Positions 26,839 through 37,542 of a stretch of DNA of 64,000 nucleotides are shown one piece after another. This DNA comes from Albifimbria verrucaria (taxonomy: Eukaryota > Ascomycota > Sordariomycetes > Hypocreales > Stachybotryaceae): contig JAHREC010000013.1 of NCBI GenBank assembly GCA_020081605.1, forward strand, positions 7,235,399 to 7,299,398. The letters run 5' to 3'. The notes under the pieces were generated by a model, which had not been told where the DNA came from, made no database searches, and was given only the letters and a program-made list of their open reading frames with translations. Both the position numbers and the translations under genes were made by a program. How positions within the stretch are numbered: position 1 is the first letter of the stretch; every line of letters begins with the position of its first letter.

Positions 26839-27250
26839 CAACTGCATACCTGCCTCTCTGAAACTATCCAGGTTCTTTTTCACTCTGGTCAGAAATAACC
26901 ATAATACGTCTACCACATGATAGATTCCATGTCCACTTACTCTTGCGGATTCGATCCCTGGACACCTTACGCTTGAACGAGTTGCGGCCTGTAACTCCTA
27001 CTGCAACGCAACCAGCAGCAAGAGCAGCAACCATTGGCCAACCAGTAAGAGCAAAGAAGCCCCAAACAGCCACACCGACTCCACCGACTCCACCGATAGT
27101 ATAAGCAGTGGATTTGGTTACTGAGTGTCTCGCCGCCACAGCATCCAATAGCCCAATCTGGTTTAGATTGATCACTAAGTCTTCTCTATGTTGCCGTGTG
27201 GATCGACTCCTTCACTCTCTCGTCCGCCTCACTTCATCAGATCCCATTAT
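26839..27250 (-). pseudogene. Small glycine-rich hydrophobic protein gene with an early in-frame stop
   Basis: From an ATG near 27249, reading gives MGSDEVRRTRE, then TGA, then RSRSTRQHREDLVINLNQIG in the same frame. A hydrophobic, Gly-rich pair of segments follows (YTIGGVGGVGVAVWGFFAL and MVAALAAGCVAVGV), then a basic tail. A well-formed intron (GTAAGT..., about 56 nt, acceptor GACCAGAG) joins the tail to KKNLDSFREAGMQLYGP and a stop. The single TGA stands where an Arg-rich stretch suggests CGA, so a C-to-T change could explain it. About 115 residues if read through. Family unknown; it resembles a small membrane protein with a glycine-zipper hairpin. Confidence 0.4.
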
Positions 27251-28288
27251 TTATTATTTGATCATCTACTCATCCGCAATTATCTTAGAAGGGATAGTAG
27301 GGGTTGCTATAGGAGCTGCTAGAGTATCTATGAATAACTTATAAACATTTCCTATTATTAGAAGGTTTATTATAGATATTGAAAAAGTTAATAATATACC
27401 TCTGAGTGCGTTTTACAGTCGTTTGGGGGCAGTGTGAATAATAATGATTGGCTGGATTGAGATAAAATGTATCACTCCTAGAAATGAACAACACTCTTAG
27501 CATCGATAAGCATCGATTAGTGCAAAGCATAGCGATTGATGTTCAAGGGATATAAAGAAATGAATATGGCTGAACCGAGTATCCGCTGCTATATCATAGA
27601 GAAGATAATGGAAGGTAAGAAAAATTGTAATAAGATAAAGAGCTCTCCATAGAGAAGATCAAATAGTATAACAAGCAACTAGATCTTTAGGGTAGGCAGG
27701 GCCCCTGATTGTTGAAGGTTGAGCAAAGCCATTCAGTCCCACCACAGCAAAGCTTTAGTATATACCATAGTTACACTCCCACGACTCATCTATCCACGAA
27801 GAAATGTTTGGTAGTGATCGCTTCGCGGCAGAAGACGCGGCTCCCATGTCTCAGAAAACGGCCCATGGTCTGAAGCAGGGCAAGTTAACAGACGAAGGCA
27901 AGACTGATCTAGATGAATAGAGAACTCATCGCTGCTCCCATCAAAAGCAACTCGATTCCGTCCAAAAGCACCCATGCTGTATCTGAAAGTTTTTGAGAAC
28001 CGTTCATGGAATCGTCCTGGCATCTCGTCCGACTTGCGGAGTAAAATAGCACCCCAACGACGTAATAATAACAGCCGTTGCCCGACTGTCTTAAAACGGC
28101 TGCCACATCGCTGTTGGCGAAATGGCAGATAATATCGCCATCCCTTGTGGTGCTAGGGCCCAGGCCTATCTGGCCCCTTGATCCAATTATCCATTTGGGT
28201 GGCGTGGGAATCCTTGATGTGCGCAGGCAGTCACATGCACCTGAGACAGCTTCGCCTTGACAATCACGATTTACTAGTTCCCGATAAT
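27251..28288. other. Intergenic, no gene recognised
   Basis: AT-richer DNA and short ORFs; 3' flank of the HET gene (-) lies at the right end. Confidence 0.4.
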
Positions 28289-29857
28289 TTAGGGGCAGGC
28301 CATCCGTAGCTTCCCTTGCCTACTGTTGCTGTGAGAGCTCACATGGTGATTGTCAGGCTCGTGATGAACAGCGGGCCGGACGTAAGGTGCTTGGATTTCT
28401 GCCTCCACGTACATGAAAGAATTGTTTTTGCAGCGCTCAGTCAAGTCGATCCAATCAGGCTTATCAATGATTCTCTGTTTTCCAGGGTAAGCGAATGAAA
28501 GACGGCAGTCGAGAGTGACAGCCCGCTTTGCGTCTTGCTCAACATAAGGCAGTGCATTCTCCAGGCTTTGAGGTAGCTTCATGTTACCGTCATGGCGCAG
28601 GATTTGATGATAGTAAAGCCGATGCCAACCTAGCAATAGGGCTCTGGCTCGAGCAATTGTTGTGAAGCTTTCGCCAACAATTGTTACGTTTCCAGAATGA
28701 ATAGCTCTTGTGAAATGGGCACCGTGTTTCGTGACCCCAGGTAGGCCGTGAACAGTGTTTAGCATTTGGCGTTTTTGATAGACAACCCCTCCCAAGACAA
28801 GTAGTAATAGTTGACTAACCATGACAAGGTTATCGTCTGTGCGTAATCGCTTCACAGCCATGAGTTCCTCGTAGAGCTGCAGCGATGTCGTATCGTAGTT
28901 CGGCTGCACAGCCTGGCTATCACGAGAGATGCCCAAAAGTGCATAGATCTTATCTCTTGGATCTTTACAACGCGACCAGGAAAACGCGATGACCGAATCT
29001 ATCAGGGAAAGTCCCAAGTCATACCGGCCCGTTGCCATGTCCATTGTATACGTGAGGACTTTTGCTGCAGGTGTGGAGGCCAGACGTTGGATGTGCAAGG
29101 GTTTATCAGATGCCTCCATATATCTTAGGCACGACAGAAGCTGGTATAGATATCGAGCGTTAATGAACCAATTCCCACACTGAACACGAAGCTCTTTGGC
29201 GGATGCAACCTCTTGAACAATCCATAACCTGGTCCAGTACCGCAAGGAAAAGAATGCAGCAACGTCACGCCACTCACGTCGGAGAGACGTCGTTTGTTTC
29301 ACTATTCTTTCAAGTAATACCTGCCTGGTACGACAACGGGACAAAAAAGAGAGAATCTTGCTGAGTGGAATAGCAGTTGCTTCTTTGGCCGTTTGAGCTT
29401 TCTCCCGATCTCCATCCGACACCAAAAGTCCAAGCAAGAATAGCATGGAGGACTTCACCACGCTTTCCTTACTAGTTCCGACCCAGCTTATAACTCTTGT
29501 AGCTTGGCTGTATATCTTTTGCATCTGCTTGACCTGTTCTGTTCGTTCAGTAATGTCGCTTTGACAAATACATATTGCATCCACCCACAGTACCCTGTGT
29601 ACGTGGCGCCGTCGCAGGTGTCTCAACGCCGTGCATAAATTTTGTGTTGCAACGAGAGAAACACTTTGGACCTTGATTCTCGAAGGGGTGGCTGGTTGCA
29701 AGGGTCGCCCCCATTCGTAGGAAAGGGCTTCATAAGGTGGGGAGAATTTATTGATTGCTCCGACAAGGTGCATTCGATATCATCGTGCCAGCATCCTGCT
29801 TGCAAAACTAGAACTCTGAAGCCACCGGTTGCTAACTTGTTATACGGACGTCCGCCA
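28289..29857 (-). CDS. Heterokaryon-incompatibility (HET) domain protein
   Basis: Cytosolic allorecognition/cell-death protein with an N-terminal HET domain. All three blocks of the domain are visible: YEALSYEWG, then RVLWVDAICICQSDITERTE, then YWTRLWIVQE. DPRDKIYALLGIS, the usual HET extension, follows. A 494-codon ORF runs from 29773. Upstream, in the preceding frame, FRVLVLQAGCWHDDIECTL is the normal beginning of such proteins (leucine-rich strand before YEALSY). The natural start is therefore likely the ATG near 29855, with one base missing at a GG run (29767-29768). No C-terminal WD40, NACHT or ankyrin repeats are seen. HET genes often accumulate near telomeres. Confidence 0.92.
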
Positions 29858-29858
29858 C

Positions 29859-30869
29859 TCATGCCAACTGACAGGGGAGCTCTGGGCCAGCGGTCATTTT
29901 GAAAAGCATCTCAACTTGTTTCTTAACTGCCCTCCGTGCTGCATCCAGAGACTTTGCGAACTCCATTCGCTTTACGGATGAGTTGGGGTGCTTTGTTTGT
30001 TTACTTAAGGCCGTCCAGAGATTGCGCGTGCTGAGGCCCGACGAGGATGTCGGACAGTCTTTCTGTCGTTGCGTGACTAATTTCCAAGCTTCCTGAACCT
30101 CAATAATACTTTGCAGGAAGTTTGCCAAAAGCACTTTGTCCGGAAATACAAGCAACAAGTTCTTGAGATGGACTGTCTTGAGGCTTGGACTTCGGGCCCT
30201 GCAATGCATAGAGGTTAAATCCCAACATTCGAGCTTATCCACCGATAGTAATGGTGCGTCAAGTGGCGCAAAGAGGTCGGTTAAATACACTCTTGGTCCG
30301 GATACTCGAAGTATGAGATGCCTGGCTGCTTATGACTTAATTATGAACCTAAAGTTACAACAAGATCACGCACCATCAATTTTCATTATTGAATAGCTGC
30401 CATAGGATGCTGCAAAACACACCAAGACGGGGTGAACATGCGTGCTTCCATGCGGCTTCTGTGCGCCGCTGTTTGAAGACACAAGGCCTGTTGCTGGCCG
30501 CCAAATCTGGATCTCATATCTAACAGCTGGGAATGAATCTTTGTAGCGGGATAACTTCTCCGTCTCAGGATGCGGGATGAACCATCTTACATTGGACCAC
30601 CGTCTTATCAAATGGTAACCTGTTTCAAATAGTTGGAAGCTCAGGAAACTGCACTCGCTCGAAGGACGATACAATGTCAGCCTTTTGTCGGTTTCTAGAG
30701 GGTCGCTCACTGCAAAATCTCGACCCTTGGGTAGTGGGTCCTGTGACTGAAGAATGTAAAGAGGGATCACGACACCAATTGATGAAACTGATCGCATCGC
30801 GTCTCTTTGGAGAAAATCCGTTGAAATGTGCCGACTAGTTGTCATCGGATGAATGAGTTCTTCCGCCAT
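29859..30869 (-). CDS. Hypothetical protein, two exons, unknown family
   Basis: Reading starts MAEELIHPMTTSRHISTDF at 30869. A 48-nt intron with good GTGCGT donor and CAG acceptor (30326-30373) joins SYSIMKID to ARHLILRVSGPRVYLTDLF in frame. Reading then continues to a stop at 29859, giving about 300 residues. There is no signal peptide or membrane segment. The C-terminal third is helical and basic (KSLDAARRAVKKQVEMLFKM). No motif that I recognise. The intact two-exon structure argues that it is a real gene. Its 3' end abuts the HET gene start on the same strand, so the two may be expressed coordinately or be parts of one longer broken gene. Confidence 0.55.
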
Positions 30870-31450
30870 CTTCGAGGGCTGCCCCTAACTCTTGTGAGAT
30901 GAAGCAAGCTTCGTCCGCGAGTGTGAGCACTGGAGTGTTGGGAAGCCAGGCCACCATCCTCCGCATGGGTTGCTCCGTTGGCAAGATCACTTCCTGGTAC
31001 CAATATTGATACCATTTTAAGTCAAAACTTACTTCTCGTCTGAAGTTGGCAGTTTTTATAGTGTTCGAATTGCTGCCTGCTTCCGCTTTCTTCCAAAGAA
31101 AAGACCATTATCCTCACGAGGCTGAGGCTGATGGTGGCAGTGCTGGCTTTCACATCTGGTAGGCTGGGACTCAATTGAGCATGCAGGCGAGGAAACGCTG
31201 GCACGTGACGCGAAATGTTGCTCCCATACTAAGTATGTTGGGCTCAATCTCGAGTGGCGATAAGAATCTACGACGCTGGGATCGTCTAAAAATCCACCAG
31301 TTAGTCTGTCGCGATGGATCTACTTGGATAAGCCCCTACATCTGTCAATGCACAGCGGCATTCAATGACTTTGAAGCATTTGAGACACATCGTAAAATGG
31401 AGAGATTAAAGTCAGGACGACTATTAAAGAGCCGGGTGGCTGAAACTAGA
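30870..31450. other. Intergenic, edge of AT block
   Basis: Upstream region of the unknown gene. A 92-codon plus-strand ORF (31175-31453) shows no family signature and I do not call it. Confidence 0.4.
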
Positions 31451-34400
31451 TAGGGAAGAATAAGAATATTATTATTAGTAGAATAAAACTATATTATAAG
31501 TATAGAGTTCAGGTTAGACTTAAGATAAGATATAAATATATAATATATTTATAATAATAAAAAGTAAGAGAGAAAGAGTATAAAAAGAGATATAAGATAA
31601 TTATTTATTCTAGGAATATAAATAAAATAAATAATAATATTTTTATTTTTTAATTATTTATTTTATATAGCTTCTAAAGTTTATAAAATATTAATATTAT
31701 ATTTATATAAATAAAGATTATAAATTTATATATAATAATGAAAAAGTATTTTATATTATAAAATAAATATAAAATAAATAAATAAGATTTATTTTAAAAT
31801 AAAATAATATATATTTTATTATTATTTAAAAAGATATATTTTTTAAAAAATATAATTAAAATATAATTTAATAATTATATATTATTAATAATTAATAATC
31901 TTTTAATTAATAATTAAAAAAACTTCTATTTATATATTAATATATTATTTTATAAAATAATTATTTATTTTTTTATTCTAAGAATAATATATTCTATTAT
32001 TTCTCTAAGGAATAATATTTTAATTATTTATTTTTTCTTTTATTAATAGATTTCTTTAATATATATATTAATACTTTATTAATTTTTATTATATTATTAT
32101 ATTAATTATATTAATTATATTATATAATATTTCTTTATTATTATTTATTAATTTAATATTATATATAAATTCTTTTTATATTTTTATTTTATTATTTTAT
32201 AAAATATAATTATTAAATCTTTTATTATATATAAAGAATTTCTTTTTATAAAATACTCTATAATATAAAATTTTATATTAATTATAATTTAATAAATAAT
32301 AAAATATATAATTCTTAATTATTTTATAAATATTTAAATTAATTTATTTTAATATATTTTAAATATTATATTAATATAAATTATAATATTTTTAAGTTTA
32401 AATATAATATATTAATTATTATATATATTTTAATTTATTTTTTTATATTTTAATTATATTTATTAATTTTTATATTTATTTATATAATAAATAAATATTA
32501 AAACCCTTTAATAGTCTTTAATTATTTATTTAAAAATATTATAGCTTAATCTTATTTTAATTTTATTTTTTAATAATTACTTTTAGGTTTATAAATATTT
32601 AAAGTTATAATATATAATTATATAATATTATTCTTAAGCTATAGCTTTATTTATATAATATATTTAATAAAAAATAACTTTAAATTTTAGATTTTATTAT
32701 ATAAAGATAGATTAAAGTTCTTTTTAAATAATATTTAATTAAATTATTAACTCTAATTTACTTAACTCTATATATAAATATAACTTTTTTATATAAATAT
32801 TTTTATTTTTAAATCTAATAATATTAAAGATTAATTATATATTAATAAATAAAACTATATATTTTAAATATTTTACTCTCTCTTATAAAATATTATTAAA
32901 ATATAAAAATATTAAATATTTATTATTAATATAAAATTCTTAAATATTATAAGCTATATATCTTAAACTTTTAATATAATAATTAAAATTTAATATTTTA
33001 TAAGTTTTAAAGAAATAATTTTTTTATTTATAATAATATTAATTTTATAATAATTAAAATATATAAAATTTTAAGTTTATTTAATAATAAAATTAATATA
33101 AATAATATAATATATAATATTAAAATAATATTTTTATATTTTTAATTATTAAATAATTAAAATTTATAATTAATATAATTTAATAATAATTTAAATATAA
33201 AAATAATTAAATTATTTTTTAAAAACTTATTTAATTAAAATATAAATATAAATATATAATTATAAATAAATATATAATTAATACTTAAAAATATAATATT
33301 TATTAAATTATTTAAAGAAAAAATTAATAATAAGAATTTATTTAAATATTAAAATTAAAACTCTATTTATTAATAAAATATTTATTATTTTATAGTTTTA
33401 TTATTTTAATTAAATAATAATTTAAATTAAGCTTAAAGAAAATATTTTTATTTTAAATATAATCTTTTAATTTATAAAAAAATATTAATAATATATTAAT
33501 ATATATTAAAATTTAAAATAATTAATTTATAAAAATAAATATTAAAATATATAAATATATTAATCTATTAAAACTTAAATATAATTTCTTATATTTAAGA
33601 GTTTAATTAATATTTTATAAACTTTATTTATAAAATAATATTTTAAAATATTTATTTAATTAATTTAAGCTTTATAATTATTAAATTAAAATATAAAAAT
33701 TAATATTTTTTAAATTATTTAATAATTTAATATTAAATATATAATTAAAGATAGAATTATTCCTATTATTAATTTATTAATTTTTATTTAATTTATTATT
33801 TAGAAATAATAAAGATTTAATAAAAGTAAATATATTAAAATAAGCGAATTTTAAAAAGAGATATATTAATAATTATTTAATTATACTATATAATTTTATT
33901 TATAAATTATATATCTCTAGCCTCTCTTTAATATCTAAAAGATTAAAATTAAAAGCTTTTTTATTATATTATTTTTATAATTAAGATTTAATAGCCTTAA
34001 TTAAATTATTTTTTATATTTATTATTTAAATTAATATATTTATATTAATAATAAATTTATTAATTATATTTTAATTATATTTAACTCTCTTAAATATATT
34101 ATTAATTAGTTTAATTAATATTTATTTAAGTTATATTAAAATTAAATAAAAATTAAAACTTAAAAAGTAAAATTACTATAATAAGAATTAAAATAATAAG
34201 ATTACTTTAAATAATAATTATAATAGTTTATTATTAATTTAAATATTATTTTTATTATTTAAGATTAAACTAAGGGTTTAAATTAAATATAAAATATTCT
34301 AAAAATATAATATTATAAATAAAGAAGGTTAAATATATAAAATAAAAAGAGATTTTAATAAAAAGTATATAAAATTATTTTATATATTTAAAAGAATTCT

Positions 34401-35150
34401 CTTTAATTAATTTATATAATAAAAATATACTATTTTATTTTCTATTAAAGAATAGAAATAACTAGCTCTTAGAGAGAACCTTAAATATAATTTAATTAAA
34501 AAAAAAAAAAATATAATAAAGTTATTATCTCTTTTTAAGCCTAGCTATTTCTTTAATAATATTTAATAATTAAATTAAAAGTAAATATATAAATATAAAT
34601 AATTAATCTTTAAACTTTTAATATTTATTTTTCTATTTATTATATATTTTATATAATTATATATTATTATAATAATAATATAAATAATCTTATTTACTTA
34701 TTATATTTTTAATAATATAACTATATTATTTAATTATAAATCAGTTTTAATATAATATTTATTCCTTAAATTAATCACTCCTTAAAGCAAAACTACTTTT
34801 AATTAATACTATTTAATAATATTCTATTTCTCCTAACTTTTTAATTTATTATTATCTTTTAATCTCTATTAAATAAAGATTCTTATAAATAAATACTTAG
34901 TATATAGGTAATTTATTTTATTATTAATTATAGTTTAATTCTTAGGAGTAAGTAATATATTATAGTATAAATATTTATTATTTATCTTTAGGGAAGCCTA
35001 GGCTATACCTTTAATAAGGTTTAGATTACCTACCCTAGCAATAAACTGCCTATTTTTCTTCTTTTAGCTATAGGTATTATTATCTAATATTTCTCTAGAA
35101 TCTATAAGATCTTTCTTTCTTAAGCTAGTTATACAGATAGTATAACAGGG
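31450..35150. repeat. Large AT-rich block (RIP-like), about 3.7 kb
   Basis: Extremely AT-rich (long stretches with only one G or C per line), no ORFs, no recognisable element ends. C or G survives mainly in short CTT/AAG contexts. Presumably one or more transposons mutated beyond recognition. Composition recovers gradually between 34.8 and 35.2 kb, and the adjacent GNAT gene starts without its 5' end. Confidence 0.88.
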
Positions 35151-35234
35151 TATATTAAGGGACTATAACGATCGATAGTGTAGATACAACCAAATAGATA
35201 AGAAAAATAACCTTTAAACTGTCCATTCTTATTA

Positions 35235-35844
35235 TTATAGCCTGAGGATTGCTGGCGATTTTGAGACTGCGGTCGAGAAGGATACGGGAAGACTTGTAGG
35301 GACAACCCTGTGGAATATCAACACATCGAATCCTTTTGCAGATGGAGATCACGATCCTCCAGCCACTTGGTTCCCTGATGACGGCTCTCGCCAGTATGTC
35401 GATCAAGTGCTTGCGCAGATAAGTGCGCCTAGAGTCCAATACTGCCCACGACCTTATGTTTGTGAGTTGTTGCATGCCACCTTAAGAAGTGGAGTGAAAG
35501 GGAGTGGGGAAGCAACGAAGCCGTCACTAACTGCGTTAGTTATGTTCATTATTAGTGTATATCCTTCCTATCGACGCAGAGGCATAGCGCAAATGTTCAT
35601 GGACTGGGGATTAGCACAGCAGATCAGATAGGCATCGAATTATTCTTGGATGCCACGCCAATTGGAAAACCGCTGTATGAAAAGAATGGTTCCTCCTGAT
35701 CAAAGAAAACGCGATTTTGCCAAAGACGGATACACCAGACGAAGCTTGGAAGGAAATTCAAGCAAAGGTTGGCCCTTTAGCTTTTGGCCCATGTGGCGAC
35801 CTTCTGGAGGATATGTCGAGGGCAAGACGGTGAGGCCGTGGTAG
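35235..35844 (+). pseudogene. GNAT-family N-acetyltransferase, 5'-truncated and frameshifted
   Basis: Acetyl-CoA-dependent N-acetyltransferase of the fungal GNAT type. It begins inside the fold (RIAGDFETAVEKDTGRLVG, the beta-strand pair before the core). It continues through FADGDHDPPATWFPDDGSR and, after an intron (GTGAGT at 35461 to ...GTTAG), reaches ISVYPSYRRRGIAQMFMDWG. There RRRGIA is the acetyl-CoA pyrophosphate loop (R/Q-x-x-G-x-A/G). GIELFLDATPIGKPLYEKNG follows in another frame, and the last segment WRPSGGYVEGKTVRPW in a third. At least three 1-nt frame breaks (near 35625, 35690 and a TTTT run near 35781) and the missing N-terminus at the AT block edge make this a decayed gene, whatever the read quality. 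Confidence 0.82.
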
Positions 35845-36216
35845 CAGATTGGGGTTCAAACGTCTGTCTGCATCCTTTCGTATCAGCCTTCCACTTCAAG
35901 TCATCTTTTCAACGTCGCTGTAAGACGAGTATTGGAAACTGCATTATTGTGATATGAACGGGCGCACTTTTATATCCTTTGATAATAAATTGACCACAAT
36001 TCTTGCGTGCAAGCTTTCTAATGAGCGCAGGCTCGCTAACCTTAGTTGAGAATCATGGATGCAACATCGCACTTATCCTAGAACCCCAAGGTCATTGCAG
36101 TTACTTTTAAGATGCTTTTGGGCAACCTTTATTTTATAGCTAGAAAGAACTCTTTGCTTCAAAGATGCCTGTACACCGCCGAGACAATCTTTGATTGAAG
36201 AAAAGTGTGTAGTCTA
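35845..36216. other. Intergenic
   Basis: 3' flanks of the acetyltransferase remnant (+) and the RiPP precursor gene (-). No ORF supported. Confidence 0.4.
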
Positions 36217-36516
36217 CTACATCGCTACAGGGAATACGTCACTAACTTTGACCTCCACATCCCCAATAGCAACAGGAAACACATCGCTGGTTTTACTATT
36301 ACCGTCGGCAACGGCGACGGGGAAGACATCACTAGCCCCTAAGTCCCCACTCCCGATGGCGACTGGGAACACATCACTGGCTTTGATATCTTTACCGTCT
36401 AAGACTCGTAAGCAACAAGACCAGATTCCTGAACCATTTCGCAACTCACCTTGGAGGGTGGGTAGACAAAGACCCAGAGACGCCAACAAAGTCAGACTGA
36501 ACACTTGGGAAAGCAT
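36217..36516 (-). CDS. Secreted RiPP-type repeat precursor peptide (82 aa, four SDVFPVA repeats)
   Basis: Two exons: 36450-36516 encodes a 22-residue signal peptide (MLSQVFSLTLLASLGLCLPT...). A 51-nt intron (36399-36449, GTGAGT...TTAG) follows, and exon 2 (36217-36398) encodes four back-to-back 15-residue units that end exactly at the stop codon. Each unit is seven or eight variable residues plus the fixed core SDVFPVA followed by I, V, I or M. The codons of the core differ among copies at nearly every third position, yet the amino acids are identical. This shows selection on the peptide rather than recent DNA duplication. This is the architecture of dikaritin (ustiloxin/asperipin/phomopsin-type) and Kex2-processed repeat precursors. 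Unusually, no Lys-Arg or other dibasic site lies between units; single Lys precedes three cores by one residue. A UstYa-like gene is divergent 1 kb away. Product structure unknown. Confidence 0.8.
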   Translation of the reverse strand: MLSQVFSLTLLASLGLCLPTLQGELRNGSGIWSCCLRVLDGKDIKASDVFPVAIGSGDLGASDVFPVAVADGNSKTSDVFPVAIGDVEVKVSDVFPVAM

Positions 36517-37542
36517 CTTTGTCTTCGATGTGCCAATATAGAGATAATAGGCTGTTGATTGACAAATTTTTGTCTTGGTATGTAGGTTTCTTGCCCGCTG
36601 TAGAACACACCGATTCCAGCTAAGCTGGGGCACTCGGTCTTTATGTTGGTATTGGATGATTCGATATCTGTGCCAAAACTGATGGCATTGGTACGAGATT
36701 TCCCTCAGGTTGGTGGCATAGGTATGTCTCCTGATGTTGTAGGAATGGCGCCCCACCCACCCAACGACTTTGGGCGCTTGACCACCAACTGCCTGTTGGT
36801 GAATTATGTTGGAGGTGGGTATGATTCACGTTCACATCGTGACTTCTATTTGACAAGGGTAGCCTTGTCCTTGTATGAGGCCGCAGAACTGCGCCACCGC
36901 TTCCTGCATCCCTCTCCTGAGTTCGTCATGGTCTTCATACACACCACGTCGCAGTCATGCGTGTAACTACAGAGCCTTCTGCCGACTTTGCGGGCGTTGC
37001 ATCCTTTCTTGGTTCATCATGCAGCAATGAAGACGCGGGACTGGACGCAGTTCAACACGCTTGTTTGTCTGGTTCGGTTGCTCTATACTACCTAACATCC
37101 AAGCCTCCTGTACTTTGATTGGGTAGGAAGGATCTCCTGAGCTTCTAGTATCACACTGATATCTACAGGGCTACCAGTCAAGACTAGGTTGATGTGGCTC
37201 CACGTCAATCTGCAGCGTTCCATAGGACATTTTGTGTAGTATTACAATGTCATCCTCTTCCTGGATTGGGAAAATCCTTGGGGAGAAATGACGAGCCAAG
37301 AAACAAAAGTTCCCACCGCCTGCGTCGTGCATGCATGAATAATCGTGAGCCGTCTCAGTTGTGGTGGCTCATTTAGAATTACATATCACATCTGCTGTGC
37401 GAGGCTTATTTAGAACAACGCATCTTTCTCAACATGGAACCATCCCCTAGACTATTAATCACCACGTTCTATATTTTTAGTATCTACTCCTCTTCTTAGT
37501 TTCTGCCGCTTTTCCCCTTGTTCTTCGCGAATCTGTATCAAA
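36517..37542. promoter_or_regulatory. Divergent promoter region of the RiPP precursor and UstYa-like genes
   Basis: A 1,026-bp gap lies between two start codons pointing apart. A plus-strand ORF here (36643-36966) has no signal or motif and is not called. Shared control is inferred from layout; no specific binding site identified. Confidence 0.4.

Noticed and set aside
36191..36541. Plus-strand ORF with ATGNTSL-type repeats
   Set aside because: It is the antisense shadow of the minus-strand SDVFPVA repeat gene, which has a signal peptide, a proper intron and silent codon variation in its own frame.
36643..36966. 107-codon plus-strand ORF between the RiPP genes
   Set aside because: No signal peptide, repeats or motif; lies in the presumed divergent promoter.
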